Assembly: GCA_963693085.1 (NCBI GenBank)
Contig: OY856411.1
Location: 1,344,891,550 to 1,344,955,549, forward strand
DNA: 64,000 nt
From: Alisma plantago-aquatica
Taxonomy: Eukaryota > Streptophyta > Magnoliopsida > Alismatales > Alismataceae
Reading direction: 5' to 3'
This document shows positions 61,709-64,000 of this stretch, one piece after another. Numbering within the stretch: position 1 is the first letter of the stretch; every line of letters begins with the position of its first letter. A program made the position numbers and the translations under genes. The notes beneath the pieces were generated by a model, which saw nothing but the letters and a program-made list of their open reading frames with translations, was not told where the DNA came from and ran no database searches.

Positions 61709-64000
61709 TTAGCTGGTGAGCGCGCTTCCTTCAGATATAAGCTCCCACACAAATTCTCCATGTTTTCTGTGGTAGTCGATGTGATGGAGCTTGTCAGGTG
61801 TTTGTTGTAGTGCTACTGAGCTATAGATCCATTCCAGCACGTAGATGTCACAATCATTGGATTGTGGAGCTTGTTGTGGACTGTTATGGTAGAATTGGAG
61901 CTCGTGCCATTTGTTCGATGTGTCCTTCAGGAATGGCTGGATCAGCGTTGCCACCTCGATGTAGTATTTTATTGCTAGGCACTCGAGGGGTGTCAACGCG
62001 GTTGATGTACACTGCACCGGATGATCTTTGTTGTTGTCTGAGCTGTTGTTGAAGATTGCTGCTCGTGGGCGAGTGTACATCATTAGGAGCGTCCAGTGGT
62101 TGTAGTGCAGGATAGGGAAGAAGATGATATGTGGCATTCTGCTCTCTATCTCTGCCAGAAAAGATTGCTTTGCTCCAGACTCATCAACTAGGCAGATGTC
62201 ATTGAACAACATTGGATGAGCAATGTATGCATGTTCAAACTTCTTCTGTAGTATCTGGATGTATGCTGCCACCACCGACATTGCCAAACATCCTCCTGCC
62301 TTTATCACATCCCAAAAATCATCTACTGGGACTATGACATCTTCTGCCTCATATATGACGTCTGTGGGGGTAGAATCAACCAACCTATTCAGAATTTCCT
62401 TGACCTATTCCTCAGTTAGGGTAGAACATGAGGAACGATCGAAGTTGTTGATCCTTACCTCTGAAACATCAGGCGAAGTAGAGTCTTCGGTTGTAAGGAT
62501 ATCACGTAGAACATCCAACTGCTTGCCTGCCCGTAGATGTCTGTGGCGATCTCGGCCGCTTCCTCTGGAGGGCTTCTAGGTTGGGAGGATTCAGCTTCGT
62601 AATCATTGTCCAACAGCTCTTCTGGGATGCCTGCGTCCTGGAAATAGCACTTGTCCTTGATCAGCATCAGCGTGTAGACACTCCTGAGCTGATAGAAGTT
62701 CTGGTTGCTGAGTTTCCTTATGAATCCAAAGACATGAAGCAACTCTATGGTACAGAGGACTATAAATGTGCTATTTCTGCTTCCTGCTTCTTCTTGGACG
62801 AGGAAGTCTCTGATGCTGAAGAAATTCCAAATGTCAGAGTGGCGTTGGATTCCATATTTGATCACTCGGAGAAGACACAGCAGAAGGAGCCTCAAGATCT
62901 TGTCTTCGGGGCGTATGAATGTGTGTCCTGAGCGTGGAATCTCCTCGTTGCAATAGTTGAGAAGCTGGACGTCATGATGTTGGAGGTATGCCACGCACAG
63001 GAACTAATTCTTTATGTGCTTGTAAGGGGCCAACACCAGGTTTGCATTGTGGTCTTCAATATGCTTTAGCATGTTGTCCACCAACACAGAATCGTATGAC
63101 CCCATCATCAGTCTTCCTGCCAAGGCTGGGGTGGCAGTGTAGATCGGCTGTCGACCTGTCCTGGTGTTGAAATTCTCGAGTATAGTGCCTTCTAGGTCCC
63201 TGAATAGCTTCTTGGAGACTATGGCTAGCGAGCGGAATATGCTCCTCATCTCCCCTCGTCGTGTGGAGAAGTACATGTCGCTCTAGACGACGTCTTCTTC
63301 ATCATCTTGCGACCTCAAGACCTTATTTAGCAGTTTCTGGTCTCTGATCGTCAAGTATCTCATGGCTTTCCTTTCAAAATCTGCCATCTCGAAGGAAGGG
63401 ATCTCTGACGGCATAGAAAATGCATCTGTCGTCGAACTCCTTCTTCTAGGGGGGTGTCTGTCATTAACACAGTAGATGTCCCCCCTTTCTCCCTCTAATT
63501 TGTCAGAAGAATCCTCCCCGACATTGATCGATTCATCATTGTCTTCAGCTTCGTCCAAGAAGGCTAAGGGAGTAGCTTCTTCCATGCCGCGGGAGCTCTC
63601 CTGTCCTGCTGGAGCCCCATCGGCTGTCTTGTGTGTCATCCCTTCCTCGGGCATTGTGGATGGCCTGCTGGAGGAGGAAGGAGATGACGTCTTGGGTGAG
63701 GATGTTAATGAGAAGGGCTGGGAGCCTGATCCAGGAGGTGATTGAGACCTCCTTGGTTGTCTTGAACGTGGATGGTCGTCCCTCCTGTTCAACCTTTCCT
63801 CAACGACATCAAGGTGTTGGAGCACCAGCTGCATCGTCTTGTTCAGCGCCTCTAGTAGGTTGTGGAGGCCAACTAGGGTTAGCAGCTGCCACTCTTGATC
63901 ATTAAGCCTCTCCTAGAAGATAGTAAACTTGTGGGTAAGGGAAGATAAAGTTACTGAGTTGTTGGATGTTACCTCCCACAAGTTGTCAAACTTCAGGCCC
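61709..64000 (-). pseudogene. Retroelement ORF with C-terminal Ulp1-type (C48) protease domain
   Basis: Read from the right edge, one frame runs through 63913, 63283 and 63004 with TAG stops only, shifts frame near 62535, then runs through another TAG (62405) to a normal end at 61709. The N-terminal part is helical, then Ser/Pro-rich and acidic (63283-63834). A middle region of unknown type follows (62540-63276). The C-terminal 224 codons (62383-61709) resemble a Ulp1/SENP cysteine protease: NHW (His96), PQQ (Gln171) and the nucleophile in NDCDIYVLEW (Cys178). Seventeen residues after His96, where the family has Asp, there is Asn113, and the usual DCG reads DCD. Such domains are known as passengers in plant Mutator-like elements; here the context is an LTR element. 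Probably inactive. The start lies outside the window. Confidence 0.68.

Noticed and set aside
62340..62461. Intron with a GTAAGG donor and a CCACAG acceptor in the Ulp1 gene
   Set aside because: Splicing these sites gives a stop shortly after the joint. A frameshift near 62535 plus one TAG explains the data better, as the Ulp1 frame reads naturally through the supposed intron.
1..64000. CRISPR arrays, tRNA or rRNA genes, bacterial-type operons
   Set aside because: No regularly spaced repeats, cloverleaf-like sequence or ribosomal signature was seen; the content is plant retroelement.

Overview
This is angiosperm nuclear DNA made almost entirely of nested LTR retrotransposons. The evidence is AT-rich sequence, plant-type Ty1/copia pol proteins, tRNA-Met-type primer sites (TGGTATCAGA), long-LTR Ty3/gypsy derivatives and many decayed frames. 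I cannot name the species. I found no convincing host gene, tRNA, rRNA or CRISPR array. Nearly every open frame is a piece of a retroelement or a chance frame inside an LTR. Letters A-E below are my own labels.

Layout. 1-836: unassigned repeats, possibly gypsy LTR ends. 837-21345: old minus-strand copia element E (5' LTR 19278-21345), split in two by plus-strand copia element A (2868-16852, duplicated target TCATA). A's 5' LTR is in turn interrupted by a 3.6-kb solo LTR (3544-7163, duplicated target ATCCC). 21346-22027: stub of a Del/Tekay-like LTR. 22028-51407: plus-strand copia element C, of A's family, interrupted by copia element B (about 22841-45787). B carries a second solo LTR of the 3.6-kb family (27126-43012, duplicated target GAACC). 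That solo LTR is itself split by a 12.3-kb minus-strand non-coding retroelement (29022-41330, duplicated target CTCTC) with 5.2-kb LTRs and a 1.95-kb internal region (a LARD). C's 3' LTR is interrupted by minus-strand copia element D (51408-59412), the best preserved coding element, whose 5' LTR is truncated. 59413-64000: the 3' part of a minus-strand gypsy-like element whose coding part ends in a Ulp1-type (C48) cysteine-protease domain.

A-D look like Sireviruses (Ty1/copia). Gag is long with a CCHC knuckle, a coiled-coil-like extension and, in D, a second knuckle. Three polypurine-tract-like motifs precede each 3' LTR. A, B and C carry a third ORF after pol, in the place of the Sirevirus 'env-like' gene. 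B and D share LTR features, as do A and C. All are broken by stops, frameshifts or deletions.

The most unusual signal is a set of imperfect inverted repeats built on GGTCGAG...CTCGACC. They recur in the LTRs of A, B and D, in the pol-ORF3 spacers of A, B and C, and in the gag-protease spacer of D. Element E has an analogous array built on GGTTCA...TGAACC. The second notable item is the Ulp1-carrying element at the right end: it reads as one long frame with one frameshift, and all four in-frame stops are TAG.
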